Assembly: GCA_013398295.1 (NCBI GenBank)
Contig: VZSF01006623.1
Span: 581,984 to 645,983, forward strand
DNA length: 64,000 nucleotides
Direction: 5' to 3'
Source: Chionis minor
Taxonomy: Eukaryota > Chordata > Aves > Charadriiformes > Chionididae
In this document: piece after piece, positions 11,669 through 25,000 of the stretch
Numbering within the stretch: the stretch's first letter is position 1
How the letters are laid out: each line of letters starts with the position of its first letter
Program-made: the position numbers and the translations under genes
The notes under the pieces: model-generated
Told to the model about the DNA's origin: nothing
The model's input: the letters and a program-made list of their open reading frames with translations, nothing else
The model's database searches: none

Positions 11669-14600
11669 GGGAACACAAGAGGAATTGAAACTATTGCAAA
11701 TGAAGAAAGCAGTAGAACAACTGGTACAAAATTAACCAGGCAGCTGCATTATGGTCTTGAGCAACATACTTGTTTTACTGGATGGTACTGCGTGCAAGGC
11801 AAAATTTTAGATTTGTCTGGCAATTATTCCAGAAGGAAACAGGCAGTTGGAAATGAGGATGGCTTTGTTCCCAAAGCTATCCTCAAGGTCAGAGAAAGAG
11901 TACATGGCAGCTCTCACTTTCTTTGTCAGGACTTAAGAATTGAACATCCCAGACAGAGTAATTTCAATACTGAATGAATGATCAGGAACCTCACAGGAGA
12001 ACTTTGGAAATGGAGTTGATCAATGTGTTTAATTCACTGTCTTTTACCTGATGGTGGCTAGTACCAAATAATCCTGAGAAAGAAGCTGCTGACTGTGGAT
12101 AAGGTGACTCAATGCTGCAAGAAAATGTCCACTTAAATCCCAGTGGATCAACTCTGGTTCTTGAAGACAGCACAAGAAATACATGCTGTTAATTTATTGT
12201 ATTTTTTCCCAGCTGACATTTCTCTCAACCTGACAATAAACCTCATCAGTTTCACCTTTGAGACTGATTTTGTTCTTTCAACTTTCCTTTTAATTCATTA
12301 AAACTTCAGTAGCTTTTATGCTGGTAATGGTGTTCGCAGTTTGCTTTTGTAAAATACTAATAGTTAACAGCAGCTTTTAAAGCCTTATTTTTGTAAAACA
12401 GCATAAACCAAAACAACCACATTCTATGCCAGCAACTGAAATAGAAAAGAAGGATGAGGGAAGCATGGAAGTAAAAGTCACTAAAGCACCATTTCCTCCC
12501 CCTAACAGAAGTTACTCAGGTGGGAATCTTTCATTATAGGACTTGCATTTGCACTGTTTTCTTGTTGATGCCTATAAATTATGTGAACTGTAAAGAGAGA
12601 AAAGAAACTCATTAAACAGCTTGTTTTAATTATTATTATTTGAACATACAAAAATCAGCAGCACTTTCTTCCATTCTTTTCTTTGGAACATGAACTAATT
12701 AAAAATTATGGTGAGTGGAAAAAAAAAAAAAGCAGCATTTTAAAGCATTGTCTCCCACTTTGAGATAGAAAGCCAGTTTCTCTGACTAAAACTGGCTGGA
12801 TAAGTCCAGGCTGGAGAGTCCCAGCCTGCCAGTCTGTGCAAATGTCTCCATCTACTGTGTTTCAATCCAAGTCCAGCTAAACATTCTGGAAAAGGAATTT
12901 GAAGACCATCTTGTGAAACATTGCCATGGCAGTTTTAATTTCCAGCCAAATAAAAATGAGACTAATTTTTGGCGGTTCAAACACTGCTTTAATATCTCCC
13001 TATTTTTTGTTTGTTAGTTTGCATCCATGAACATACGTATGTGTGACCTTTAAGAGAAAAAGTTGCAGTGATTTCATTGACCGTGTTTTACTGGCTTACC
13101 AAACAACAGTTGCCCTGGACTGTGGCTTGATGATGATTTTGATTTGCCATCTCTTTGACCTGTTTAGGGGGCTATATAGTAGTGTCAAGTAGGAAGCATG
13201 ACTACAACTCTGTCCCCTCCTCGTTCATAGCTGATGGAAAGCCACAGTAGGGCTTTATCCGATGGGACATAGAAGACATGTATGATACTAGTTACTGGAT
13301 ATGAGAGTACTCAGATCAAAGAGCAACAAGGTCTTCAGTCAGCAATAAAGGAGATGTGTTTTCCTATAGTTTTGTGTCTCATGATTGGATTATCCTGTGT
13401 GTAAGAATGAACAAACTCCCTCAGAAGCAGGAACACTGGTCACCGTGCTTTCCAAAGGGGTTCCTAGCTACTCAGTTGAACTCCTACTACAGCCTTTCTA
13501 CTCCTACTACACGCTTACAGGGGCGTTCATATAGTATCTCTCTCCATACAGCTGTGCATTTTCACAAAACATAACTTCATATCCTTAAGCCTGCCACCCC
13601 TGTATCTACTTTGTTTGAAATCAGCCCAACAGTAATTGCAAGGCGACTGAGAGACACAAATAGAGAGACAGGAAGAACTCATAAGCTTTGTACCCTTAGG
13701 AAACCAGGCAAACAAGACCTTTCTGGCTTGGGATCTGCCACAAAGCTGAGTGACTTGGACTACAGTCAAACTGACAACATAACAAATGGGAACACTTACG
13801 GACTGCAACCATACCCAAGAATTCTGACCTCACTAGTCTGGCATGTGCTTCTGTTTCAGCCCTGTTCTGCTACCAGTTTTCTAACCCTGGCCACTGTCAC
13901 AGGAATTTTGGAACTTCAAACCCAGACTGCTAACCAAGACAAACCTGTCAAGGGCTGACTGTTACAAAAAGCAGAAGTGGCCTGTCCTTTTCTCCTCCTC
14001 CCGTATATTCAAATGCTAGAGAGAGATGGAGTGCTGTCAGCGGACAAAAGAACTTACTGGAACAGCTGCATAATAGCAAATACCAGCAGCAATCCAGGCT
14101 CTAGATTCTTAGAATATACTGGAGCTAAAACAAAAGACTGAGAAATCTGGAGATGAGTTTCTGAGAGAAGAATAAAGATCATGTGTGATTCATCTGAGAA
14201 GAGAATTCTACTCTGAGGATCAGTTCTCAAATACAAACTCCTAAATTTCCCTTGGAAAGTACCACTCCCACTTCCAGGAGGCTTCTAAGGGCATGACAGA
14301 GATAGCTGTGACATCCGGACATAACTCAGAGGGGTTTTCCCCATATTTTACACTTCTAACAGTGGGAACATTTTAAAAACTATGGCTCCAAAGCCTCTCC
14401 AAGAAGTGTCAGATAATGCCACATCATTGGCCTGAAGGAAAGCTCAGAACATCTAATATCAGCCATTAGTTGGCAATACCCAAACCCCACATTTTCTTCC
14501 TAATTTGGAGCCACACACACACTGACAATTGCTAATGTGGGAGAAAATGAGAAACCAAAAAAACCCCAAGTAGCTCTGTAAAAAGTGGAACTAATGAAGA

Positions 14601-17600
14601 CTGCTTCCCTGGGGACATTTGTCTCACAGTTGATTGGTTTGATAATTAAATGGTAATATTTTGGCAGCGGGAATTCACCCCTTTCTAGACATCAGGGAAT
14701 CCACAACAAAGACCCACATTGTGAATGCCCTAGACACAGGAAAAGCCAGAATTTACCGCTTACTGGACAATGGAGAAGGATGAGAAGAGAAACTTCACCT
14801 TAAATGCTTTCCATTATGGGCTGAGCTCAGCTTGCACTACTTTTTCAGGATCAGTAATAATAACATCTCTCCTATTCTGTCATTTATTTTCAGGAAAGCT
14901 GTAAGAATTTTGCATAGATTTGTAATTCTCTTTTAGAACTAAGCACCTCTGTCTCACCTAAGTGAAACGGTTCAACTGTTTCAAAAGGTTGTGAGGAGAC
15001 AGAGTGAAATCCACAGTATGACCACAGTCTGGAATCAACCTTCATTTCTTCAGGCTAGAAAATAAAGCAGCACTAGGGCTGGACACAGACTGATGTTAAT
15101 ATTCAATACAGCCTCCCTGCAGGGACTTGCGGCAAGAAAATGCTTGTGTTATCTTGGCAAAAGAAGCTGTCTGAGTGGCAGGGCTGTCCTCCACCACTTT
15201 GGCCCGACATGCCCAGTCTTCCACAAGCACAACATGAGCAGTTACAATCTTGGCTCTAAAGTTTCAAATTGGATTATTTTCACTTCTTAAAAACTTTTGG
15301 ATAAGTTTGCTAGCTATTTTCCTTAATAATGAATCAGACAGGCCCTGGACATGCAAACGCTGTTAGTAAGTGGGTGTAACGTGTCAGCATAGGGGAAAAG
15401 AGGACAGTGTTAGGAGGGATAATGTTCAAATGACATACGCCACTGCCAGAGTCTCCTTTCCACTCTCCCCACACTTTCCGCAGAGGGTATTCACTGCCAA
15501 TATTCCCTGTTACTGCCCACACCCCAGGACTCTCTCCTTCTGACACGAGTGTGATACGGGTCAGGTGCTAAGCGGTGGAAGCTTTATAGGCAGTTTTACA
15601 ACCATGGAAGCAACTGGAGCATTTTGCCATTTTTACCAGAGGCAGAACCATTCTATGGCGGAGCCGGAAGACAGTTTCTGAAACAGCCCACCTAGTGACC
15701 TTCTGTTTGTCACATGATATGTTTGTGTGTATGGGATGTGTTACAGAAAGGCAGATTTGGATTTGGAGAAGCTGCAATTGTTCAGAAAAGCCTGGGACAC
15801 TAACCAGCCTACAAGCAGAGAACATTATTTCAATGTTATTTCTGCCCTATTGACTAATTCTTAGAACAAACAGACTTTACGAAATTCAGACTTCAGCTGT
15901 GTAAGTGGGTAAAAAGTGGAGCTTTATGAAATCATGAAAACAAATACTGCTTTAAATGTGCCACTGTCTCCCTCCCCTCCCACAATGTCATCTTTCTTGA
16001 CATTCCTCTTTTTTTCCCCTACATTTTAATTGTAAATTAATCACTGACTTGGACATATCTCCACTATGCATTAATATGGTTGATATTAACAACAATATTG
16101 CTCTCCAGGCATCTGGAATGCGCAAGACTTTTTGTGCACCAAATGGCCCATATTAACGTCTGGAATAGCCAGGTGCAAACTCTATTGCAGTGTTCAAATT
16201 AGTTCAATTTCTCTAACTGCTTCTCCTGTAATTGATGGCTCAAATTATAATAAAGTACAGTTCTTCTACATGATATATGTTACAACTACTACCTGTGATG
16301 CTGAATATTGCATTGCTTTGAAACTGCATTACCCTCTACCTACACCGATCAGATCTTTCTTTTGAAGGAAGTACTTATGAACCAGAAAGTGTCTTCACAT
16401 CATTCAGAAATTATACATATGCTCATGCAATTTATCAGTAGCTGACAGAACAGGGATGGCAAAATTACTGTCAGTCACGTTGCATTCAATCTCACATAAA
16501 GACCTGCTTTTTACTATACCTTAAAATTGACAATAAATGCCAGTCGTCTCCTTGCCCCATTACTGCATCCAGACATAGCTAGTAATGCTTAAAAGATACG
16601 CACCTTCATCTTAACCACTTTTAAATTCCACCTTCATTCTCTCTTTCTTCTGCGTATACCAATATGCCTGCATCTAAAATACTCTCTTTACTATTCTCTT
16701 TTTCTGAAGTGTATAATTACAATGGGTTGTAATTTTTTGTCACATGGAAACAAAGGTTTGTAAACAACAAACAATCAAATCGACCAAATCGTGATGACTT
16801 ATTTGACCCCTAACTGTTTCGGTCCAAATGTCATCCCTGATGGGAAAATTGGGAGGAATGGGTGGATTTGTCTTTGGGGGTATGTGCACCTTTAGGCGCG
16901 GCTAGAGTCTGGGTCCTGGAAACTGCCTGTTGCAGCCCATCATGAGTCGGCAGGTCGGTTCCAGCACTCAGAACTCTGGGAGGTGCTTGCAGCTGCTGAA
17001 GGAAACCAGCATTAAAATAACATCAATTTCATTGCACCACAGCAGAATCTGGGGAACTTGCAGTTCATCAGAAATTTATTTAGAAATTTGGGGTTGATCC
17101 AATATGGACTGAAGCCAAATTTAAAAATAACAATATTTCTAGCAAATCAGAAAACTTGTGTGTCTCTAAGCTCCAATTATAATACTTTATATTATTTTTT
17201 ATTTAAACAGGGATTATACATGTCTTCTCCTACTCCTGAAGATCACAGAAAAAAAATGAAGGGCAGATATTAAAGAGTGGGAGTCCTCACCCAGCTTCCT
17301 TTGCCAGGTGTTAGAAGATGAAATCAAGGATCTCACTCCTCCCAGTGCACGATGGAAAGGCACGTGGCAATGTGCCCTGCATTTGTGGGGACAGCAAAAC
17401 CAGTGCTGCGTTCAGCTAAACACTAACCACAGTCAGCCACCACAGATGATGTGCTGCAGAATAAAATACCATCTCAGTGTTCACCAGCATTCAAAAAGGC
17501 AAACTGTGTTAAGAACTCTTACGAAGGGAACTCAGAAAAAAACCCATAAAACATCACTAGGCTGTTCAGTGTCTTCACTACTGCATGCAGGGCTGGTTCT

Positions 17601-18539
17601 TCCCCTTGTTTCAAAAACGATGCAGTAGAATTGAAAAAGTATGGCATAACTTCTGCACAAGGAGAAACTAAGTATACTGCAAGTCCTAGGCACAGTGAAG
17701 AAAACAGTGTAGGAAGAAATTTGCAGATTTCTAAATTTGCAACTGACAAGGAAAGGAGCAATAGGGCATTGTTATAAACTAATTCTCGTAATACTTGAAC
17801 TAGTAATACTGTTAAGCAAGATGATTTAAAACGTACAAAAGGAACTATTTTTCACACAACAGTTATCACACACAACTCACTGCCACACGGTGTTGTGTAA
17901 GCTAATCTAAAAGGATTCAAAAAGCAGTCAGTTAAATTCATAAAACAAAAGTCCACCCAGTGCTCCTAAACAGAAAGCTTTAGCACTAATAGACCAGGAC
18001 CAAGCTCCTACGCCACAGAAAACTGAAAACAGGAAAGGTGCACCTCAGAATTGATCCACCCACATTCACCAGTTCTTACATTCTTGACATGAACATCTAA
18101 TACTTACTACTGGTAGCGAGAGAGTGCTGGATTTGATGATCTATTCACGACGTTCATGTATCTGAATAGATTTCACTGAGATGTTCAGGAGACAGAGCCA
18201 TGAAAAAAGATATATTGGGGTGTCAGCAAACGGGCAGGCCATCAGCTGCTGAGCTTTGCTGAATAATTCAGGGAACCACCAACTTTTATGGGAGGCGGCT
18301 GCTGCCTGAGCAGTAAGTGCAGTTCCAACCGGTCTTTCTGATGCCTCTTTGCTTGCCTCGACTAAACAATTAAAAGGCAAAAAGTTCACGGATGTGTGTT
18401 GCCTTCGGGTAAAAGTTTGCAGATCTACCTTGTCCCTCGGCAGAACACATTCATTTAGGAGGGGAGCACACACACACGAAATACACACCAAGAATATGTT
18501 ACGGACTAGCTTTAACACCCCGGCGCTGGGTTCACGCCT
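11669..18539. other. Intergenic sequence proximal to the CLINT1 promoter
   Basis: No gene recognised. It holds an A13 run at about 12,719 and a twice-repeated CTCCTACTACA at about 13,482-13,510. The 16.8-17.0 kb part is locally less AT-rich and could be regulatory, but I see no diagnostic motif. Confidence 0.6.
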
Positions 18540-18590
18540 GGTGACTTGCAGAGAAGGAGCCAGCAGACTCGCACTTCGCCTCAGAGGAAA

Positions 18591-18653
18591 AGGTGAGGCG
18601 GGAAGCGCGAGGTGCGAGGCACGAGGTGCGAGGCGGGAAGCGCGAGGCGCAGG
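18591..18653. repeat. Short GC-rich tandem array in the CLINT1 promoter
   Basis: The segment is built from variants of GCGAGGT/GCGAGGC. The longer block GAGGCGGGAAGCGCGAGG recurs with a spacing of about 35 bp. It is a small minisatellite-like array just upstream of the first ZNF143-type motif and looks prone to length change. Confidence 0.6.
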
Positions 18654-18664
18654 ACAAGCCGCCT

Positions 18665-18692
18665 GACTACGACTCCCGACAGGCCTTGCGCG
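18665..18692 (+). promoter_or_regulatory. ZNF143/THAP11-type promoter motif, copy 1
   Basis: The sequence reads GACTACGACTCCCG followed by ACAGGCCTTGCGCG. It follows the long vertebrate promoter motif ACTACAAnTCCCAnnATGCnnnGCG, which is bound by ZNF143 (SBS) and, read on the other strand, by THAP11/RONIN with HCF-1. It departs at the A-to-G change after ACTAC, at G for A after TCCC, and at AGGC for ATGC. It lies about 275 bp upstream of the CLINT1 start codon. Occupancy is inferred. Confidence 0.7.
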
Positions 18693-18718
18693 CGCGGGGG
18701 GGGCCCGGACAGTCGCTG

Positions 18719-18746
18719 GACTACGACTCCCGGCAGGCCTTGCGCG
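18719..18746 (+). promoter_or_regulatory. ZNF143/THAP11-type promoter motif, copy 2
   Basis: The sequence reads GACTACGACTCCCG followed by GCAGGCCTTGCGCG. It differs from copy 1 at one position out of 28 and starts exactly 54 bp after it. The same three departures from the usual consensus are shared by both copies, which suggests local duplication followed by retention. It lies about 220 bp upstream of the start codon. Confidence 0.72.
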
Positions 18747-18763
18747 GCAGGGGCGGTGCTCTT

Positions 18764-18782
18764 TTCCCAGCAGGCCCCGCGC
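18764..18782 (+). promoter_or_regulatory. Degenerate third ZNF143/THAP11-like half motif
   Basis: TTCCCAGCAGGCCCCGCGC keeps the TCCCAGCAGGC centre and the GCG end of the two upstream motifs. It lacks the ACTAC 5' part. The TCCC cores of copies 2 and 3 are 37 bp apart. It may be a weak site or chance similarity in a GC-rich promoter. Confidence 0.35.
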
Positions 18783-18784
18783 CC

Positions 18785-18966
18785 GCGAGGCCCTCCATTT
18801 CCGGGAGCGGCGCCGCGTTCCTCGGTCGGCAGAGGCGGCGGCCAGCTGGAGCGGGCCTGGTTCGGCGGCGGCGCGGCGGCGACTGCCCGGACCGCGGCGA
18901 GCGGGGCCTGCTGGGGCCGGCGGTGGAGGGCAGCGAGGCCGGGGAGGTCTCCAGGCGGTCGGCGCC
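18785..18966 (+). other. CLINT1: Probable 5' UTR of CLINT1 exon 1
   Basis: This GC-rich stretch lies between the last promoter motif and the ATG. The start codon context GGCGCCATGC has a purine (G) at -3, which is acceptable for initiation, but C at +4. The open frames that run through this segment on both strands are a by-product of its high GC content. The 5' boundary is a guess. Confidence 0.5.
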
Positions 18967-19007
18967 ATGCTCAATATGTGGAAAGTGCGGGAGCTGGTGG
19001 ACAAGGC
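18967..19007 (+). CDS. CLINT1: CLINT1 coding exon 1
   Basis: It encodes MLNMWKVRELVDK plus the first two bases of an alanine codon. This is the amphipathic N-terminal helix region of the ENTH domain, which in this family folds on phosphoinositide binding. The donor is GC|GTGAGTAC, a strong site. The codon is completed by the C that opens exon 2. Confidence 0.96.
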
Positions 19008-22000
19008 GTGAGTACGGCGGGGCNCAGGCGGGGGCTGCTTTCCAGGTAGTCTGTGGCCTTTCCATTGTGGCTGGCATCTTTCCCGCCCCTGTCGGGCTTC
19101 TCTGGGCCCTCCCAGCTCTTAGCGAGCTGCTTTGGGGACCCCTTTCTCTGCCAGGCTCCTCGCGGGCATGTGTCTGTTTCGGTACATGAGCCCATAAAAT
19201 CTGCCTCTGCTGGATTGGTTACCCCTTTGACCCGTAGGCCCCTTAGGAAGAAACAAGTCATTCAAAGAAGGAGAGGAGTAAAGAACCACCTGTACAACAG
19301 TAAATTTTCAAAGTGCTTCCAAAGTCACTGCATGTTCTCTAAATGTTCTCTGTAAGGACAGGTCACTACTGTGATTTCCATTGATTCACCAGCCCTGGGC
19401 CTTTCAGAGGTGGAGCATGGTAGAGAATTGAAATGCTCTATCCCTGCCCTTAGACGTTTAAATGGCTCAGATATTTGCAAGTTTATTTCCTTGATTAGAA
19501 CTTCCACTGCAAACTTGGGCTGTGGTCTTGGCTATCGTGATCACTGTGTTGCTGCTTGAGAACATGATATTATTGTTACGTTTCTCACCTAATCCTTTCT
19601 TTTTCCATGGGAAAAATTTGATATGGTGGAGAACTTACCAAAGATTATGTTTTGACACCTTAAATAATAAATCTGTAGGGCAAACTTTTCCACAATTCAT
19701 GGAAAAGTGCTCCTACTTAGAGGAATAACCAGCTGCAGGTCTGTAGATTAGTGTATACCAAATGAGATTATGTGACCTAATAGTTGTGTCTGGCCTTAGA
19801 AGTCAAAGGTGAGTCTTTCAAAATCCAGGTTCCCTTTTGAACTTTTTTACTTTTGTTTCTCCAGGCAGTTTTTAAACTGGCCTGCTTTATATATAGGCTT
19901 AAAGACAGCAAACTGAAGAGAAATGACAGCTTATTCTTGATAATTGTTTTGCTTACGATTCTGTGTACCAGACTGAGACTTTTCCAGGCCAAGATTCAGA
20001 TGACATTTAAAAACCACTATGAATAAGACTTCTCCTGAGGAGGCTGTTTACTTTTCGCAGCTTCTTAAGTGCAAAGTCAGGCCTTGCAGTGTATAGTAGG
20101 ACAACCGAAATAGGCCTGTCTTCAGTTCCAGGACCTAAAAGGACACTTTCAGGGGAATCAAGTTCTTCTGAGTTTTCCTTGTGTGCTTTTATTTGTGTAG
20201 GACTAATGATTGCTGTAACATTGTAACACTGTCAGTGTTTTTAAAAAGTTTACTTCTAAGGATATTTTGCTGGTTATTAAGCCAAACAGTACATCAAGAT
20301 CTGGTTCAGAAAAGACATTTTATTTCCAGACCAGGTGCAAGAAGTGGACATTTCAGATAATCAAAAATGGCTTTTTTAATTCAGTTTCTGGGAATAACAT
20401 TATCCAAATAAAGCAGATTGTGTATTTAGAAAAAGGGGGAGTTGGGGAGAGGTGGAACCTGCAGAGTAAGTAGTATTTGGAGGCATCAAAATCAACAGTC
20501 CAACTGTGTGTGGTGCAGATTTGTCGTAATGTCTTAATGCTGTGACTTACAAAATTCTCTGCAGAAGCTGCTAAGCAATATTACCTGCCTCATAAGTAAC
20601 CGCTGATGCTGCAGCAGGACATACTGACAACATACTGAACTTTAACTAGATAGTCTTTATTTCCTTAAAAAAAGAATATGATTACATAGGGATTTTGAAA
20701 ATGTGCAAATAGCTTGAAATTTTGCTGGTTCAAACTTTGATAGCTTTGTACTGGTGGTTAGCTTTACATCCTGGGTCTATATTCAGCTGATACTTACCAT
20801 CTTAGAATTTCAACTTACTCATCAGATTTTTTTTTATCCTTATTTGGGCTTCAGGTGGCTGAGAGCTTGGTTAGGTCAGATATTTCAAGGTGGAGGACTT
20901 GAATTAAACATTTTTCAGATTTTTTTAGTGTGTGAAAGTTCAGTTAAGCGATAATACATTTTTCAAAGTCTGCAGGCTACTTTAGCAGCAATAAACCTAA
21001 GCAAAAATGGTAATGTTAACATTCTTGAAAGTTTTAGAAACAAAAAATAAGTTAACTACTGCAAAAAATACACAGTAAAAATTCAAGTTAGTATTTAGTG
21101 TTATTGAATTATTTGATATTTATATTTTCTTCAGTGTGATAGAAATTGAGCAATCAAGTTTATTAGGTCAGTTTTGCTTTCTAGGTCTCTTCACATCAGA
21201 ATTGCCTCTGTTATTTCTATTGTAGCGTTTTCTAGAAACTCAGAAGTACCACATCCTTTTGTGCCTTAGTTATTTTTGATACTAAATAGTGGTCCTATTA
21301 TATATGAAATTTAGGAAGACTGTGTGATAGAGTATTGGATTCAAACTGTTCTAAGATGTGACAACATACTTTTTGTGTCTTGTTCTCCTTTTTGATAACC
21401 TCATTGTTCTTAGTTGCTAATATAACTCCCCCCTTGTGCCCTCCTCCCCCCCAAAAAAATAAATTTTAAGTGCCTTGATTAGTTACAATTGAACAGTAAT
21501 ACCTTGTTTCTAATTGGTCATTGTAAATAAGTTTGGGGCTTGAACCAAATAATTAGTAAAGCCAGTCTGTGCCTAGTAAAGTTTGCTTGTTCTAAACTTT
21601 ATTCTTGCAGTTTCTAAATAAATGTCAAACTTTTTTCACCCTCCAGTTTCTTGCCAGGTACTTCAATCTGTGTGAGAGTTCTTCAAACATGTGGAATTAT
21701 ATTGAGTTTCTGGTTAGCTTGTAGTTTAGAAGGTGTAGGTCTAAACTTTCTTACGTTTTCTGGAATAAATTCTATTCCACACTATTATGCAAATGGATTA
21801 ATTTCAGAAGGCAGCTTTTCACTTTGTTTTCAGATGTTCACTTTTATGGGTTCTTTTTACCCAGTAGGTCAAAACTGAATTGGAAAGTAAACTGTATAAA
21901 TGTAGCTGGCTGTGCTGAACTTGTTTGCTCTATAACAGTAAAACTCAGTTTAAATGGCAGAGGTTTCTGATGGCTCAAGTCCAGGATGGTGCTTGATGCA

Positions 22001-25000
22001 AAGTCAGGTGGCAGTTCTGAGTCACTCCTGAAGAAATATAGTAGACTTTTATTAGATTCTGTTTTGTCACAGACTTAGATTGGTGGCAGAAATATGTCGC
22101 CTAAGCATTATATGCAAGAGGTGGCTACTTTTTCTGACCTAACGAGCCGCACACCAGCATCTTAACATGACAGAGTGCAGGGACACACATCGCATACTTA
22201 AGATAGCTGGTGGGAGCGTGAGCTCTGAGAACATTTGGCAGGTAGGAAGTGTGCTGGCCACCAGCTATCCTGCTACTCTTCTGCTCGATGGGTTTTGCAG
22301 CTTTGTCTCTGGATGACCTGGTGACAGTAGTCCCTGGTGTTCTGTGGCTTCCCTCACAGGGGGGGCAGGTTGCCCCATGCCTGCGCTGGAGGTGTGATGA
22401 AACTTGAGGGTAAGTGCTGCACTTGAACTGTTTGTGAGACTAAGGATCGGGAGGCTGGCCAGCACTGTGTAGAAGCAGCTTATGCGAGAAATGTTATATT
22501 TTTATTGGTATAGGTGCATCTGTACTTTGATAAACAAACCCTCAAAGTTCCCAACTGAGTATTTGTCTACTGTGTGATAACAGAACTGGGGAAAGGTATT
22601 GTAGTCCCTGAGATGTAGTTCTGGAGTCCTGGCTGTGGAAACCTAGTGTTATGCAACTTGGTAACTTCCTTTTTTAATCTTAGTAGCCAAGTGTATGTTG
22701 CACTTTGTGTTTCCTATGAAGTTTCTAGGGAAGTTCTGCGAAGAAAACCCCATAGCTTTTTCAAAAGAACACAAGGAACATTAAGAAACCCTGTTAAAAC
22801 AGTCTTTGGCTTGGCAGAAGCAGGAAGGTATTAGCTTGTCCTTGTGGCCCAGCTCAGAAGCCGGACCATCACATCTCACTAGTTCTGTTGAATTCTCTTT
22901 TCTTGAAGCAGAATCTGCTGATTTTTTTTTTTTCCTGAAATGTTACTGGATGTTGTTAACCTAGCACAAGGCTCTTCTGCTTAAAGCAGAAGACAGCATT
23001 TGTGCATACATGCTTAACAAGGCTAGCTGAACTGGCAATAATTCCCCCTTAATAGAAGATGTCGTTGTAACAACACTTTTGCTAACTAGTTTCTGTTACA
23101 GACATGCAGTAAGCAGGATGGAAGATCTTTGGACCCATTGAGATTAGATTGCTGCCTGTGTCACAATGCAATGAGACTTTATAGCCACTTTCTTTAAAAT
23201 TTTATTGCCGTTCTTAGCTTTTGTGATCTTCTCTGTGCATGCCCAGCACGTGAGAGCGCTCATTTTGAGCACCTTTTACACATCAAAGGGTAGGAAACAG
23301 TCTAGCTAAAAATTTGGTGAAGGTGACAGATCTGTGTATAGTAAGGACTGTATAACCCAGATGTTCATTTGAATTAGTTAAGGTAGGTGAGATGGTTGTC
23401 ACTGAGTCTTTGAGCTTCTTGGATGTATATTTGAAGAGAACTGGTGAATTTCTTACTGGTGTTAGGAATATGACAGTTGCCTTCCCCCGTTGTTTTTTTT
23501 TTCCATCCCTTTTACAGTTCAGGATTTTGTCCACCTAGCTGCATCCTAACTGCTTTGCTAGTACTGCTCTTAGCCACACCTTTGTAGTGACCCAGCAGGA
23601 ATGTATTTGCACTCCCTCTTGTTGTAGAGTGGGAATTGAAGCGTTACAAAGCTATGTCTTCATACATTTTGCAAGCTTGATGAATTGCCCAAGTATGTAA
23701 TATTTTAAACTGTTTTTAAATGGAGAGCACATTGTCTTGTTTAGAACTGATTGTAATACTTACATGGATGCTAAATGCTGGAAGCATTTATAACACTTAA
23801 GAATTTATTTGTAGAGTTAGGCACTAGGGTCCTCTATTATTTGTTCTGGTGTTACATCTATGCAAGGAGGAAAGAGTTTTACTGTTAGTGGAAAAGGAAG
23901 CATTAAAGGAGCTGCTGTCATTAGCTCCAATACAACTAGGTAGGGGAGAAGTTCTTTTAGTTAATAAATAACTTGTTTTCTTTAGTACTTCTAATTACAC
24001 AAGCTGTAAAGAGAAGGGTAAATTATTGGTAGAGTGAATTACTGCTTCGATTGTCATTGCAGTTCCTAGTTGTTGTAGCCTAAAGCATGGCATGTAAATT
24101 AGACCTTGCACTTCAGCTGAAGAGTAGAGGTTTCTGGATTACCACCGCTTCGCAGATGAGCAAAACTAAAAAGATGGTTGTGTCAAGTAAACCAAGGTGC
24201 AGTGAGTTGATAACAGTTAAAACTCTGGATTTGTTGACTTCAGTCTCATGTTGTTGTCTGCTAGCTCATGCTGTGTCCACCTTGTGCTTACTAACATGGT
24301 AAATGCATACCAGTAATTTGCCCTACAATGACATGGCTTACAGTTAACTTTCAGTTGCTTATTGCCATGTTGCTCATGTTTGACGGATGTATGAGCAGGT
24401 TCCTATATATACTCTCAGCTGAGGGTTTTAAATCCTCTTGCCTAACTACTTTCTTTTTTTTAATGTGCCTGTAATTGTTCTTGTTTACAGGCAGTTTTCT
24501 TATGGTTCATGGATTTGTCCACCCAGACTATTGAGCTCTTCTGTAACAAAGTGCTCTTTGCTGGTTTAGTAATAGCAGGTATTATAGTAAATGATCCATC
24601 ATGTGATCTATCCAGGGAAAGGGTAAATAACTGTCTAAAACTAGTCCATTGCTATCTGACCTTCCTGTAAACTTCCTTGCTCCAGTTCCAGGATCATTTG
24701 GTTTTCTCTAAGAATTATTTTGGTTTGTATAAGCAAGCTCTTCAGAGCAGTGAACACTTACATTGTTTTATGTAAGGGGCAGTTAACGCTCACTGCATGA
24801 GTTATCCTCCTATTGCTGCTTAAGAGATGTCCTGCTGATAACTGCTTTAAGAACAGCGTTTTGTATCATTATTACAAGGAGGTGATGATTATTATCTCCA
24901 GCCCTATAAGGACTTGTCCTCTGCCTGGTTACCAGAGAGAGGGAGAGGAAATAGTCTTGGGAATGCAAAGGAAGGCTGTATTTGAACATACCATTTGGCT

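Larger units (their letters stand above)
18540..19030 (+). promoter_or_regulatory. CLINT1: CpG-island promoter of CLINT1
   Basis: Base composition switches abruptly from AT-rich intergenic sequence to a GC- and CpG-dense block that encloses the start codon. No TATA box lies within 300 bp upstream of the ATG, which is typical of a housekeeping gene with dispersed initiation. The block holds two long ZNF143/THAP11-like motifs, a degenerate third copy, an ETS-type TTTCCGG at 18798-18804, and a G8 run near 18,697. The exact transcription start cannot be read from the sequence. Downstream of the third motif (about 18,785-18,966) is the likeliest 5' UTR. Confidence 0.85.

Noticed and set aside
11618..11977. 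119-codon plus-strand open frame starting inside LTR B
   Set aside because: It begins in the LTR's U5-like end and continues into flanking DNA with no retroviral or host protein similarity. A chance frame.
18141..19004. 287-codon open frame on the minus strand across the CLINT1 promoter
   Set aside because: It lies antisense to exon 1 and the CpG island. Its Pro/Arg/Ala-rich composition follows from GC content, it has no family resemblance, and its second half runs into AT-rich low-information sequence.
18593..19189. 198-codon open frame on the plus strand over exon 1
   Set aside because: It is in a different frame from the CLINT1 start, runs through the splice donor and the undetermined base, and is explained by GC richness.
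22090..22470. Locally GC-richer segment in intron 1, considered as an LTR or SINE
   Set aside because: No terminal TG...CA ends, target duplication, poly(A) signal or promoter boxes could be found.
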